Below, piece by piece: positions 11,340 through 23,360 of a DNA stretch of 64,000 nucleotides (the first letter of the stretch is position 1; each line of letters starts with the position of its first letter). Under the pieces are notes generated by a model. That model worked only from the letters and a program-made list of their open reading frames with translations. It ran no database searches and had not been told where the DNA came from. A program made the translations under genes and the position numbers. This DNA comes from Zhengitettix transpicula (Eukaryota > Arthropoda > Insecta > Orthoptera > Tetrigidae): NCBI GenBank assembly GCA_037074705.1, contig CM073590.1, positions 218,580,746 to 218,644,745 of the forward strand, read 5' to 3'.

Positions 11340-11689
11340 GTAACTATATTAAAAATAAATTCAATACGTTCAACTTTATGTTTAATTTAAGACTGATAAA
11401 TATTCCGAGAAAATGTTTAAAGTGAAATGTATGCCAATTTGCAATATAGTATTTAAAAATGTTGCTCTTTTTGCTGTCGTCTTTAATGTCAATAGCTCCA
11501 ACATTTTGAGTTCTAAATTCACGAATGTTAACCAAAGTATGATACACAGTATCCACAACTAAACAGTCAGAAAATCACATAAAAAATTTAATTTGCTAAA
11601 TTTTATTATATGTAAACCTCCCAATTAATAAAAGATGCAAACGCCTTGGAAGTTAAAAATTTAAAATACAGGTGCTATCGTTCAACTCC
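11340..11689. other. AT-rich spacer, nothing recognised
   Basis: Only random short frames are present. The stretch separates the LINE remnant from the GC-rich candidate regulatory island. Confidence 0.4.
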
Positions 11690-12125
11690 GCACAGCGACT
11701 AATCGAGGCGTTGGTTTCCGTGCACGTTGCGTGGGCGTCGTGACGCCAAGGGACGTCTCGGTGCATAATGAAGACAGCAGCTTCTGCCCTGGCTGACTTC
11801 CTAATCTGGTCGCCAAGAAGAGCGTCACGGCCGACTAATCAAGCGGCACCTGCGTCTGCGAATCAATTAATCACGGTCCCGCAATAAGCCTCCCCCCCAA
11901 CCCCCCGATTTCGCGGTCGAGCGGCCCCCAGGGGGAGTCTATAACTCAGCTGCCGATTAATTGCCGCTAAATGGACAACTCGTCAGCTGGCTCAGTTCCC
12001 TTTGTACCCTTAAGGAACCGCCATTAATCCTTACCGAGCTGCTCCTGAAAAATTAGCTCCATTTGCTGGGAGGAAAAGCCTAATAGTCACTCCTTTGTTT
12101 GCTGTTCACGGCGTTGTTTCTAACC
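11690..12125. promoter_or_regulatory. Candidate enhancer: TAAT cores, Exd/Hox-like site, E-boxes
   Basis: A sharply bounded GC-rich block without coding potential. It contains many homeodomain cores, among them AATCAATTAATC at 11,861-11,872. The complement of that site includes TGATTAAT, a composite Extradenticle/Hox-type site. It also contains ATTAATTG at 11,956-11,963 and CCATTAATCC near 12,011. Two identical CAGCTG E-boxes (11,947-11,952 and 11,984-11,989) bracket the second of these. Clustered bHLH and homeodomain sites in a base-composition island near a LIM-homeobox gene fit a developmental enhancer. Function and target are inference. Confidence 0.4.
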
Positions 12126-12685
12126 TTGTAGCTGTATTGATAAAAGGGCGCATCTATCTGACTTCATATAAGCACTAGTAAGAAGTTTCCTTTATAAGAA
12201 AATAATCCGAATTTCATTTACCGTAATTTGTTGTACTTGAAAGAAAACTAATATTTTTCCTACACAACTGTAAGTCAAATTTCTTTTCATTATTGGTCCA
12301 CATTTCGTCGGACCAACCTTAAATGATTAATTTAAGTGTAGAGAATATTTCTTTGACGCAACTATGTTTGAATCTCGAGGTTTTTACGGATAATAACTTT
12401 CATACACAATTTATACAAATTAATTGAGAATGTCAGTTAAATAGTGTTCGGCATCAAACAAAGTTTTTCAATTAGTCTGATATTTTTTGCATGATACAAA
12501 AACAATTTGAAGCTAAAACTAAAAATATTTGATTAATTAATACCATTAAAATTAACTCTATAATTTTTTCTGATTGTTTTACAGCGAGAATGTCCAAATA
12601 GTCGTTTGACTCTTAATATTGTTACATGGAACGTAAATCTAATAAACCTTATTACATTTTTTATATTGATCTTTTTACAGTCGCG
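12126..12685. other. AT-rich spacer, nothing recognised
   Basis: No gene, RNA or repeat boundary was found. Confidence 0.4.
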
Positions 12686-12689
12686 TCAA

Positions 12690-12819
12690 CACCTCTGGTT
12701 ATCACTGACTCAGTATGGGAAATCATTCACGCAAACATCCATGTCCTCGCCGGTATTCGAACCCGGGACCTCTGTTATGCGAGACAGTAACGCTGACCCT
12801 TAAAGCACAGGAGGTCGGC
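12690..12819 (-). mobile_element. tRNA-derived SINE fragment
   Basis: Read on the minus strand, this starts GCCGACCTCCTGTGC and has a strong RNA polymerase III B box (GGTTCGAATACC at 12,763-12,752). The tail includes GGACATGGATGTTTG. That tail also occurs in the SINE at 47,985-48,180 as GGCATGGATGTTTG. The tRNA-like head does not fold as an intact tRNA, so I call a SINE and not a tRNA gene. Confidence 0.65.
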
Positions 12820-13655
12820 ATGTTACATTTATATTATTTGAAATTTAATAAAATCAATGTAAATTAATTATTAGTAATAAATTTATTGAATAAAAAATTA
12901 GAAATATTATCTTTAGACCGACGTTAATATTAAATTACTGACTGAAAATACTACAGAAAAAATAATCACATTTTTAGGCTTATATTATTTGAAATGTATA
13001 ATTCGACACCATTCACTTTTACAGGACGTTAAAGTATTTTTCTGTATCAATGTACTACAACATTGGAGTAGATATTATACTCTAGTACGAAACAGGTAAG
13101 AAATAAATGTATACAATCCTTATAACGGTTCCAACTCTAAGAGTAATTATTAAGGATAATAATTTCTGGTTTCGGAAATCTGAGAATAGAAATTATAATT
13201 TAGAAAAATCAGAAACTGATCTAGAAAGAAGTGTGATTAAATGAAAGGATTAGTGTGACAAATGTAGTGAAAAATGTGACTATAAAACTCGTTTTAACGG
13301 ATTTTAAACAGATTAATAGGAAATAAATAATACTTTCTGAAAAATAAATAAACGTAGAGCTTGTCTGAACTTAAATATCAATTACAAATGGAGAAAACAT
13401 AGAAGAAAGAGAATAAAAAATATAATGGAGAATAAATGATAAACAAATATTAATATTTATTTGAAAATAATAATAATCTTTTTAATATAGGGTTGAAAAG
13501 CGTGTTGCCAGATTTATGCATATGTCTATATGATTGTATAGGAATCGTCCATTTATATTATTTTACGTTTTCTCAAACTGTCTATTAAGAACATTTACGA
13601 TTATTTATTTTTTTGTTTTTATTAATAATGCATTACGATGTTTCACGTTGTGAAT
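12820..13655. other. AT-rich spacer, nothing recognised
   Basis: Simple AT-rich sequence with no supportable feature. Confidence 0.4.
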
Positions 13656-13659
13656 TCAC

Positions 13660-14110
13660 ACCAATGTGACATGTTTCCGAATTGAAATTGTTATTGAAGT
13701 TACAATCCGAAGCGTCGGCGTAGTGGTTGTGTCGCAGAAGCCGGACAGCACAGAAGCGCTCGGTGAAATAGTTTCTTCAATTATCTCTCGGATATCACAG
13801 ACCGCCAGAGCCAACCAACACCTGAACAGACCACAAATATCACGCAAGTGGCCACTAATTAAAATATCATCAATCTGCTAAAGTGAGGAGCGGCGGCCAG
13901 CAGCTCTCGGATAATCGATTGCAACGCTATGCGCGGAATTCGGCGACCGCAAGAAGCGCCCTCTAGATGTCCAGTTGTCGCTCTAGTGGTTTGCAAAAGG
14001 TCGCCAACGCAGGCCAACAACAGCGGCGTTCATACCAAACAAAATTGGGCAAAAATTCCAGTCATTACAACGCGTACCTCGCGCATCGAGTATAAGTAGA
14101 AATGCTCGTA
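13660..14110 (+). promoter_or_regulatory. GC-richer island ending in a TATA-like motif
   Basis: A compositional island with CpG-containing blocks (GGAGCGGCGGCCAGCAGC near 13,888). It ends in CATCGAGTATAAGTAGAAA at 14,086-14,104, which resembles a TATA box. About 30 bases further lies a GAATCTAATCGATTCATTCC block. It could be a promoter, a solo LTR or an enhancer. I see no downstream coding exon, so the reading is weak. Confidence 0.25.
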
Positions 14111-15950
14111 GGAGAGAATCTAATCGATTCATTCCACAATTATTCGAACCGAAGAAAAGCTGATTGTAGTCAATCAGCTAAAATATCAATCAAAATTATC
14201 GGAAACTATTTAATTGCAATATTGTAGATGAAACGACAGTAAAATTAGAATAAATTCCCGAAGAAGAGAATAGTGGAACAAGTTGGAAATCTCTGGAAAG
14301 TACAAAGAAACAATACGCTGTTAAAACATTATATATCCAATATAATTCACATTATTGAAAAACGAGGCGCATTTTGATCCACGTCATAAAAAAATTATCT
14401 TGGAGGCCACAGTTGTATCATATAATATTTTTGAAAATCTTTTAATTCGACTCTAATTTAGTAAAAATCTACTTCCAGACAGTTGATAGCCAGTATTTTT
14501 CAAAATATTCAAATACTTTTACATATTTTATTTCCAGTTACACAGTTCTACTGCATTTATGGAAAACTCCGATGTATTCCATTTCTTTGTTCAAACTTTA
14601 CTGATCTTATATTCCCTATTATAAACCAAATTATGTCTTAAAACGTAGGAATTTATAATTTTCTAGAATTTTCTTGAATAGAACCACTAAAAGTGGATTG
14701 AAGTTTCAGAGTTTTTATAGTAGGGTCCACTGCATACTAAGTTGGTACCTTCAGAAATAAGAAAAGAAAGAAAATTAAAACTATAAATGACTTGTATCAA
14801 ATTACAATTATTAGAAATTGTCCAACAGTTGGCGAATATCTTCATAAACATTAAAAATTACATCGTAACGTTTCTTCTATGTGATTAGGGGCGTTATTAT
14901 ATTTTTGTGTATAGCATTTTCGTAACATTTTTGGTTAATTTATAGTTCAAATTTATGGACTTTTATAATTCTCAAATAATTATTAAATAACGTCTGAATA
15001 TGTTTGTAATCAAAGAGAAAGTAACGTTACGATGTAACTTTTAATGTTTATAGATAAAATATTCTGTTGGCCAATTTCTATTAATTTAAAAAATTAATAG
15101 AAACGTATAGCGTTTTAAAACCATATTATTATGTCCGATTTAAACGGAGAACTTTGGAAATAGTGAATTTCTTCGGTTGAATCAATAATGGAACGTTCGC
15201 GGTCAGAACTTACGTCTAATTGATACAATTCCCGATGAATTTGGCAATTCCTGAATGCCTTTTTCGAAATGTTAGTGGTTTCTATCAGTTTGTTACTTGC
15301 TATAAGTTACACACAGATATAAATATATATAATTATTTATTTAATTAATTAATTTGACATTGTCACTTTTTCCTTCGCGCTTTTTTAGCCATAACATATT
15401 TGTACAAGAACGTTCATGTCTCCATTTATTACGCGGAAATAACAAAAAAACCTCAGTTTGAACTGAAGACATATTTTGTTGTTGCAAACTTTTTAGATGA
15501 AACGAACACCTACCAAGAACTTATATAACAGTTGAAATATTAAATAAATGAATGAAAAAATGTTTTTTGCCCGAGAGGACCTTCAACTATTTTAATTTTA
15601 AGTGTGTTCCTGATTAATATTATTGCATCATTGTCTGTAACTTTAGAGAAATGATATTGTCTGTAGTATTGTTAATGATTTAAGTTGAAAATATAAGTTA
15701 TAAGGTTCTAAGGGAAAACAACTAAAACACAGTTTTGATAAAGAAATGTCAATGTTCTCTTTTTTCTTTATGCTTCTTCTAATGTTCCATGAATGTGCTA
15801 AGATGCGTGAGGTAATACGGGAAAAAGGAATGTCGATGCAAAAGTAAATCCTAGGTTTGTTTAAGAAACACTCTGCAAGTGTAGAAATGACTAAATTTCT
15901 AAGAAAGTTCTGTTGTTTTTTTAATTTCGGACCGAGAAAGGAAGTCAGCA
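14111..15950. other. AT-rich spacer, nothing recognised
   Basis: No coding, RNA or repeat feature could be supported. Confidence 0.4.
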
Positions 15951-15954
15951 ACAT

Positions 15955-16085
15955 AACGCGTAAGGGCCAGAGCGCTCAAGCTGAAGCATCTTCGGATGGC
16001 GCCGTTCCAAGAAAGCGCCGTCTTGAGCGCCGTTCCACACAATGTTGACATTATTGCACTCCCCGCCTTCATTTTACTCAACAGT
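15955..16085. other. Small GC-rich patch with repeated GCGCCGTTCC
   Basis: About 130 bases of raised GC containing GCGCCGTTCC twice (near 15,999 and 16,027) with GCGCCGTCTTGA between them. Frames are open on both strands, but neither translation is recognisable. It may be a small regulatory element or a fragment of an old transposon. Confidence 0.25.
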
Positions 16086-18117
16086 TCAGCGGGGCTAAAA
16101 GAAAATGTCTCTACTACTTTAGCGAATGTGAAATTCTCCCAAACTTTCAGTTTTATGACAAATATTTATCAAAATATTTCCGAATATTTACAAGAGGAAT
16201 AGAAAACGAAACTATGTCGTAACAACGCACAGACACTGGAAAGCCTTGTTCTAAGTTCTCCCAGTTCATTTAGGGGAAGAATAACATCTCGTGAAAGTTT
16301 TTAACAAAATAATTCTCAAAATGTTCTAGTTTTACACAACGTGACTGTTATTTACTACAGAAAGAGTGACGTGACTTAAATATTTAAATTATGATTGCTC
16401 GTTCATAAAAGGCAATAAGTTAATTTAAAATCATATATGCAAATCTTTTCAGGGCGTTATTCTAGTGATTCTAGCACGAAATCTTCTTCACGTATAACTC
16501 AATTCCCGGCTAATTATGATGGTCGTCGATCTTTGCAAGAGGAGAAAAAAATGAAACACTTAACGTATATACCAAAGACGTCACATTTAAAGTATTGAAA
16601 CGACTTCCCGGTCTATCATAAACTATACGAACTGTGTAAACTGTTGTTGAAAGAACAATTAACAAATAAAACGGATAATATAGTGAAAGAATAGTTTTCG
16701 GTAATGATCCATTCACGGTGAATCACATTCCTTTTTTCCTTTCAATAATCACATTACCATCAAAAGCAAAAGCGAGTGATAATTAGTACGTTATTTTTAA
16801 GAGCTATGATAAACTATAGAAGCGATGGAATGCACAATTATGGAATACAACACCCAGACGGGAATTGAAACTCACATATATCTTGTACATTAAAATGTCA
16901 CAAATACTTTCAAAGCCCAATAGTAAATATAGAAGTTGTAGGTTACTTCCGTACGTCCAAGGCGTAATGGAATACTTTGCTGTAAGCTTGTGGAGATATA
17001 TATAGGATTGACAACAAAAACCAGTAAGTTACATAGCAGAATTTAATAGTAAAACAATTACACGAAAACAATGTGAAGGTGACAAAAATTATATATAGGG
17101 GAAACCGGCCGGTCCGTAAGAACAAGAATAACATGAATATTCTATTAGGTCAGTTTAATTTTCAGCCAACACAGAACACTCCATGATAAAACTATATACG
17201 CTAGAGTAAGTTATTTCTAGACCCGAAAGATCTGTAAGCTCATTGAAATACAAAAGAGACTCATCAATTCTTCAGAAATTCCGGAATACGCCCTGATATT
17301 CCTCTAGTATTCCTGCATCGAGAAAAAATAAGAAAATTCAAGTGACGGTCGGAGTTGATGTTACCTGCGACACCCAGCTACATATATAAGCAAATGGGCG
17401 ACGAGGTTTCACCAGAGTAATTTTTAGCCTCGAAAATCCCATGAGTTCACCGGAGAAACATTTACAAACACGTAGTCCAACTTCCCAATGATTATTGCTG
17501 AAGAATCATTGGCCACGAGAGCCATACGTATTTAAATCGCTACCTTGACTACAAGTGCAAATATACGTATAATAAAATTCGGGTGCACTATTCTATGGGG
17601 ACTAACTGAGGAAAAGTAATACGAGTACATATACGTATTTCTATAGTCATGAATGAACCGTATCAGTACAGCCAGCCCTGAACAATAACATACACCCTCT
17701 TTAGCACGCGAAAATCACGTGGCTTCCAATTCCCCCATTTCTAATGAACAATAATATTAAACAGTACTGCAATTGTGATTTAGGAAGCAGATGCAAACAC
17801 TCCAGTTCTTTCTCTTTCAGGTGCGGAATAAATTTAGTTGGTTTGCAGATGTAACGTGGCTGGATCTTTAATGAAGATCCTCTTGTTCTGTTAAAATTCC
17901 AATCGTTCGTTTCCCTTATTATGCATTTCCATATATAACGGTCGCCCTAATACATTTCCTGAATAATATTAATATTTCCTTTATATAGCCATTTATAAGA
18001 GGACAAACGTGCTTAATAATGTTTTATTGCCTGAAAATAAATAAAAATAGAAATAATTATGTTATATTAATAAATTCATCAGAAAGCGAAGAAAATAATG
18101 GACTTCGGTGAAGTATC
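16086..18117. other. AT-rich spacer with one short hairpin
   Basis: No gene is seen. A hairpin with 9-bp arms (CCAATGATT and AATCATTGG) lies near 17,487-17,514, in a slightly GC-richer stretch (17,340-17,560). Confidence 0.35.
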
Positions 18118-18214
18118 AGGATGGAAAAATATCGACCGGAACAGAAATCGAACCCGGTACAGTCAAAGCTTTCTCAGCAACACGAGCTAGTGTTAATCTG
18201 AACTACCTCACGCC
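18118..18214 (-). mobile_element. tRNA-derived SINE fragment
   Basis: The minus strand reads GGCGTGAGGTAGTTCAG at the 5' end, an A-box-like region, then a B box GGTTCGATTTC (18,154-18,144) in the context ACCGGGTTCGA. The end runs into a GATATTTTTCCATCC tail. The head resembles a tRNA but the arms do not close, so it is a SINE remnant of the same general type as the one at 12.7 kb. Confidence 0.6.
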
Positions 18215-19765
18215 AACCATTTGTCTTTGGATAATAATATCAGAACGTTTGTTTACTTAACACAATATGTTTTTGGAAAATATGATTATTATATGGCAAT
18301 CACATCTTTTTGCAGAATTATACTATTGGTGATGTAAAGTCGTCGTAAATTGATGTTTGAAAAATTCTTTGAAAACAAATTGTATCAGAGAATTCATGTT
18401 TCTTCATTGTACACACCAAGTTATTACATTATTATGGACACCAAAATTTTTAGTTTAAAATGTATGTATCGTGCCCCATCCCTGGCCAATGGTGACGGTT
18501 TCTCAATAGCATAGAAGAGTTTTGCTTTTAGTAAGATGTAGCATCAAATAGTGACGTAGACATAAATATTTATTTTCATGCGAAGTAAATACTGAATTCT
18601 CCAGATTTTACACTAATTCGGCTTGAGGGTAGTAAACGTTTAGGCGTAGCACCAGGGTCTTTATTTTAGAAACACTTATATTATAAATATACATGAATGA
18701 AATGCAGTTAGAAAATTTTATACAATATTTTAAAACACGATCGTTTTAATCTTCTAGATCCGTATATAATCTTACAACAGCAATCATCTATTAACCCTGA
18801 TAATTTGACATTTTCGTCCATCAATTAATTAATATTATTTCTGTTAATATTTACGAAATTCATATTTTGAGCCACGATAATTATTTCGAAGTTTCATTAT
18901 TTAGTTGATCCTAAAAGCAGATGTAGCCGGTTGTTTCCCCAAATTTTCTTTCTGTAGTCATTAATCATTCCCTGAATAATATTTCATCTCAGACCATTTT
19001 CTTATAAAAGGTTATGTATTTGTTTTGTTAATAAAGCATTAATAAAGTACGACACTTACAATTGTACATAAGAACTACGTTTTAAATACTTAAAAAAATA
19101 AAAAAATTAATACAACTTTTTTTAACATTCTTGATTTGTCTTTAACAATAGTAACAAATTAACATTTGAATTAGTGATTTATTTTCAAGTTAATAATTAT
19201 AAATTCATCTTTGGCACACTTATGCGTGTCAGTATTCAGGTTTTCTCTCAGATTTCCCAGTGATGCTTTCGAACTTACTTTTCACCAAATCTAAGTATTT
19301 GGTTTTTCTATAAATTCCGTACGACGTTGTAACAATTTGTTTGACAATAAATCAATATTTTAATATTAAACAGGAAATTTTTATGTAAAATAATCTAGTA
19401 TAACGAATAAAATATTTCTTTCAAAATTTTATCCTTACTTTGTGGACTATGTTATCATAGACATCTTCTTCTGATTAAACATCTAAGGTATAATGTAATC
19501 CAATTTAAGTAAATAAATGTCTAGTGTTTCTAAATGCAATGCTTTGAAGTTGTCACCATTAATTAAAATGAGGTTGTCAATTTCAGATTTCGTAGTAGTT
19601 TAGTATTCTTATTTCATAGAAGTCCAGATACATCGCAATAATTATAATTTAATGAGCGAGATACACGTTTCGGTATACTCCGTACTTATTTACGCTTGGC
19701 TAAACAGTTTTACAGATTTCCAGCGAGACGTGCAAGAAGTTTTTCAAATAAAATTTCACTTGAAG
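18215..19765. other. AT-rich spacer, nothing recognised
   Basis: Random short frames only. No repeat boundary was found. Confidence 0.4.
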
Positions 19766-19769
19766 AGTC

Positions 19770-20165
19770 TATTTTCTTTCAGCCGTCGCTATCCTTGTTA
19801 ATTAAAAGTCGGGAGAGGACGCTGAATTCTTCAAAGCACAAGGACGCTGGCGCATTTTGATTTTCGGCGTGCCTTGTTAGGAGGTGACTAACCAGACAGC
19901 TCGTATTATACTCGCCCCACTGAATGGGGGAGAGGACATTCCGCGCATAGCTCGCCAAGGGGGCGACTGTTATTGAAATCTGACTGAATGAAAGTCACAC
20001 ACGACGCTACCCTAAGGTTAAACGCCTCCGCTAATAAAACACTTGCACGGCTCGCTCCAATCTTTCCTTTATTACTTCTGAATCGGCGTATTCTAACAAC
20101 AGTCACAGGGTGTTTCCCAAGTATTTAGCATGAAGGGCGAAGTGAAATGCAGACGAAGCAATTAA
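19770..20165. promoter_or_regulatory. GC-richer non-coding island
   Basis: A block of raised GC between AT-rich flanks, with TAAT cores at both ends (GTTAATTAAAAG near 19,798 and GCAATTAATCAGG near 20,158) and CpG-rich segments between. No translation is recognisable. Such islands recur in this window and are candidate regulatory elements of a flanking developmental gene. The assignment is inferred from composition only. Confidence 0.25.
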
Positions 20166-21750
20166 TCAGGTAACTTTTCCTCACACCAGTTATTTAATAG
20201 GAAAATAATATCATATTTAAATTATTTTCTCCAACGATTAATTGATTAATGCGTGTTAGTAACTGAAAACATTCTTAGTAGAATAAAGTCGGCTTTCCGT
20301 GGTCTGACAGAAAGAATTTAAAGGTTCAGATAGATATAAAACGGGAAGAAATACAAGATTAAAAAATGTGAAAATTACAAATCACCTTGACGCATTAGTT
20401 CGAAGACTATATTGAGATATTTTTCGTGTAAATCATAGGAAACGATTAATTTGAAGAATAAATGGTCATTTTTATCATGTACTGAACGTGACTAGATTAA
20501 ATAAAAATGATTAAGAATAGATTAAAGGAAACAATCTTCATTTTCAGGTCGAAAAAAAGTACCAATATAACAAAAATACAAAAATTCTACTGTCTAGACC
20601 TAGAAATACAGCTGTTTCAGCTTTTGAAAACATATTTGTTGATTATGTTTGCAACATTACGAAAATTCGAAATGTGAACTTTTCCCTTCGTCTTCAATTT
20701 CAGTTTACAGTTTGAACGAATGGGAAAGTAGTATTATGATATTTTATCAAAATATAATACCGTCGTCATCAAACGTCTATGACCAAGTTTAGTATTTGAT
20801 AAACAATAATTTCTGCCCTTCGTTGCGTTTTTTAAACATTTTATAAACAGGTTTTTCTCCATTTTAAGTTTCTCCAATGATTAATAAGAGGATCTTGTCC
20901 ATTATTTGGAACCTCCGAATCAGTCGAGTCGAGTCGAGTCGATTACATGCTCTAGATATAATCCATCCACTTCAGTTGGTTTCGAACGGTTGACAATGTA
21001 TTCCGGGATAGCCTATTCAAACTGACAGGTACGGATCAAGATTGTGATTTAGAATTGTGTTGCATTTTAAGAGTTTTCTTAATCTGTTGATTATATTTAA
21101 CTTAGTTACGAGATTTATGAATTCATTTTCAAAAGTTGAATACTTTAAAAATTAAAATAAAAAAATTATATAAGCAACTGACAACATTTTTAATTATTCA
21201 TCTTTTGAACACGCTGGAACATTTAATAAATATCATGTTTTTGGTAAGTAGTGTTTATAATTGTGGGTTATAATTATGAGATGCTAAAAGAAATATTTTG
21301 TAATAATAAAAACCGGGAATTAACTTTCATTAACAAGAACTGCTTAATAAAATGGAAAATTTAAGTAAAAACGTTTTATATATGACTGAATTATTCATAT
21401 ATATATATATTGCTTCTGTAAATTTTTTGAATGTAGATTCATAATTTTTTGTTCAGAAAAGTGACCAGCAACGTAATAGTTAACTTTAGTTTCGCTGGAC
21501 CCAGGCCGCCTAACCACGTTACGTAACAAGGCGCGCATAACAACGGGTCAATTAACAGTTTTTCAAAGTGATTAGTCTTGAGTTTCTAGATTATAGACTT
21601 ACTGGAAATGTTCGGACATAAATGTCCCTTTTTGAAAGCTACCACGACGAAAACGCTAATAATTATTATTTTACCTCTTCAATTGTGCTAATTTCTGAGA
21701 AAAAAAATTGTGCCCTGAGACCTTGGTAAAAATAAAACACAGTGTCGTAA
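20166..21750. other. AT-rich spacer with a short GAGTC tandem
   Basis: No gene is seen. A short pentamer array (GTCGA repeated four times) lies at about 20,922-20,942, and a short (AT)n tract lies near 21,400. Confidence 0.4.
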
Positions 21751-21756
21751 TTGCAA

Positions 21757-21990
21757 AACTAATTCCTGGTCTACACCGACGGATCTAAGACACCTGATAG
21801 TGCTGCATGTGCTAAAATATTCCAAGGGTCCACAGAAACATATAAACTCCACGATATGGCTTCGAGTTTCTACTGTGAATCTTACGCAATTAAAACAGCC
21901 CTAAAAGACATCGAGAACTCTAACAAATCCAAATTCGCTATCTCAGACTCAAGAAACGTAATCAAATCAATAAAAAAAACAAATATAGCA
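21757..21990 (+). pseudogene. LINE A RNase H, N-terminal half
   Basis: An open frame reads VYTDGSKTPDSAACAK (first catalytic Asp in TDGSK), then FYCESYAIKTALKDIE (catalytic Glu in CES) and KFAISDSRNVIKSIKK (second Asp in SDS). The three metal-binding acidic residues of the RNase H fold are all kept in this half. The frame is cut after IKKTNIAN by the R490 cluster. RNase H removes the RNA strand during or after target-primed reverse transcription. The part resuming at 23,854 has lost the usual His. Confidence 0.85.
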
Positions 21991-22187
21991 AATGCCCGAC
22001 CTACCCGATGCAGGTTTTTCTAGGGTTTTCCCTGCATTTCTTTATGCCGGGTAGGATACCTAAACCATAGCCCGGGGGCCCTAGTAACCCTTGGCTACCT
22101 TCCTCCACCCTTCCGCATCCCCCCTTTCTAATCCCTTCCTATGCTATTAAAGGGGAGTTGCCCAATGTGGATCACCCTCATGTAGCC
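21991..22187 (+). mobile_element. R490 unit 1, 5'-truncated
   Basis: 3' part of R490 in plus orientation, from ATGCCCGACCTACCCGATG to CATGTAGCC. Its tail abuts the poly(T) of the next, inverted unit, so the two form an inverted pair around a 20-base T run. Confidence 0.85.
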
Positions 22188-22690
22188 TTTTTTTTTTTTT
22201 TTTTTTTAGGGCAATAGGCTACATGAGGGTAATCCACTTAGGGCAACTCCCCTTTAATAGCATAGGAAGGGATTTGAAAGGGGGGATGCGGAAGGGTAGA
22301 GGAAGGTAGCCAAGGGTTAACTAGGGCCCCCGGGCTATATTTTAAGGATCCTACCCGGCATTCGCCTAAAGGAATGCAGGGAAAACCTTAGAAAAACCTG
22401 CATCGGGTAGGTCGGGCATTGGGTACTTGTCCCACGCCCTTCCGATAGCGGGAGAGGAGTTTGCTGTGGGGACGCAGCTTACCCCTCGCCATGCCTTGGC
22501 CTGTTTAGGAGGCAGCTGGCCGACTATTCCAATAGGAATAGCGGACAACTCTTGCCGTATGCCCAAGGTCTGCGACCCCGGAACATACACCTCTCAAAAC
22601 AGACCGAGGTGCCTCGGCATGTGGGAACCTTAGTTCAAAAAAAACCAGAGAGATGTGAGAGCATCCCCAAAGGTAGCCCCCGCCAGAGCT
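22188..22690 (-). mobile_element. R490 unit 2, near full length, inverted
   Basis: Minus-strand unit of about 500 bp with its A tail shown as a 20-base T run at 22,188-22,207. Its 5' end (AGCTCTGGCGG at 22,690-22,680) faces unit 3. Together units 2 and 3 make an inverted repeat with arms of about 490 bp. Long open frames on both strands here are products of the repeat and are not genes. Confidence 0.88.
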
Positions 22691-22730
22691 AGCCTGCGAG
22701 AGGATTTCTCGCAGGTGAACCTTCCCAGAG
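22691..22730. repeat. Central hairpin of the R490 palindrome
   Basis: The spacer between the two inverted arms itself contains a 9-bp stem, CCTGCGAGA and TCTCGCAGG, around a five-base loop (22,693-22,715). Confidence 0.85.
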
Positions 22731-23220
22731 AGCTCTGGCGGGGGCTACCTTTGGGGATGCTCTCACATCTCTCTGGTTTTTTTTGAACTAAGGTTCCCAC
22801 ATGCCGAGGCACCTCGGTCTGTTTTGAGAGGTGTATGTTCCGGGGTCGCAGACCTTGGGCATACGGCAAGAGTTGTCCGCTATTCCTATTGGAATAGTCG
22901 GCCAGCTGCCTCCTAAACAGGCCAAGGCATGGTGAGGGGTAAGCTGCGTCCCCACAGCAAACTCCTCTTCCGTCATCGGAAGGGCGTGGGACAAGTACCA
23001 AATGCCCGACCTACCCGATGCAGGTTTTTCTAGGGTTTCCCCTGCATTTCTTTAGGCGAATGCCGGGTAGGATACCTAAACCATAGCCCGGGGGCCCTAG
23101 TAACCCTTGGCTACCTTCCTCCACCCTTCCGCATCCGCCCTTTCTAATCCCTTCCTATGCTATTAAAGGGGAGTTGCCCAAAGTGGATTACCCTCATGTA
23201 GCCTGTTGCCCTAAAAAAAA
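22727..23220 (+). mobile_element. R490 unit 3, full length
   Basis: Begins CAGAGAGCTCTGGCGG, as unit 5 does, and ends CCTGTTGCCCTAAAAAAAA. Two independent units starting at the same base and the shared poly(A) end define a complete element of about 490 bp. No clear polymerase III A/B boxes are visible at the 5' end, so whether it is a SINE or a short non-autonomous LINE derivative is open. Confidence 0.85.
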
Positions 23221-23231
23221 TTAAAAAAAAT

Positions 23232-23347
23232 TGGCTACTTTCCTCTACACTTCCGCATCCCCCCTTTCAAATCCTTTCCTATACTATTAAAGTGGAGTTG
23301 CCCAACGTGGATTACCCTCATGTAGCCTGTGGCCCTTAAAAAAAAAA
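23232..23347 (+). mobile_element. R490 unit 4, 5'-truncated
   Basis: Only the last ~115 bp of R490, from TGGCTACTTTCC to the poly(A) at 23,338-23,347. Truncation from the 5' side with an intact A tail is the usual product of target-primed reverse transcription. Confidence 0.85.
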
Positions 23348-23360
23348 GGAACCCATTAGT

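Noticed and set aside
12690..12819. Possible tRNA gene on the minus strand
   Set aside because: The B box is good, but the acceptor and anticodon arms do not pair. SINE remnant preferred.
20922..20942. GTCGA tandem as a satellite or CRISPR-like array
   Set aside because: Only about four pentamer units, with no spacers. A minor microsatellite in a eukaryotic genome.
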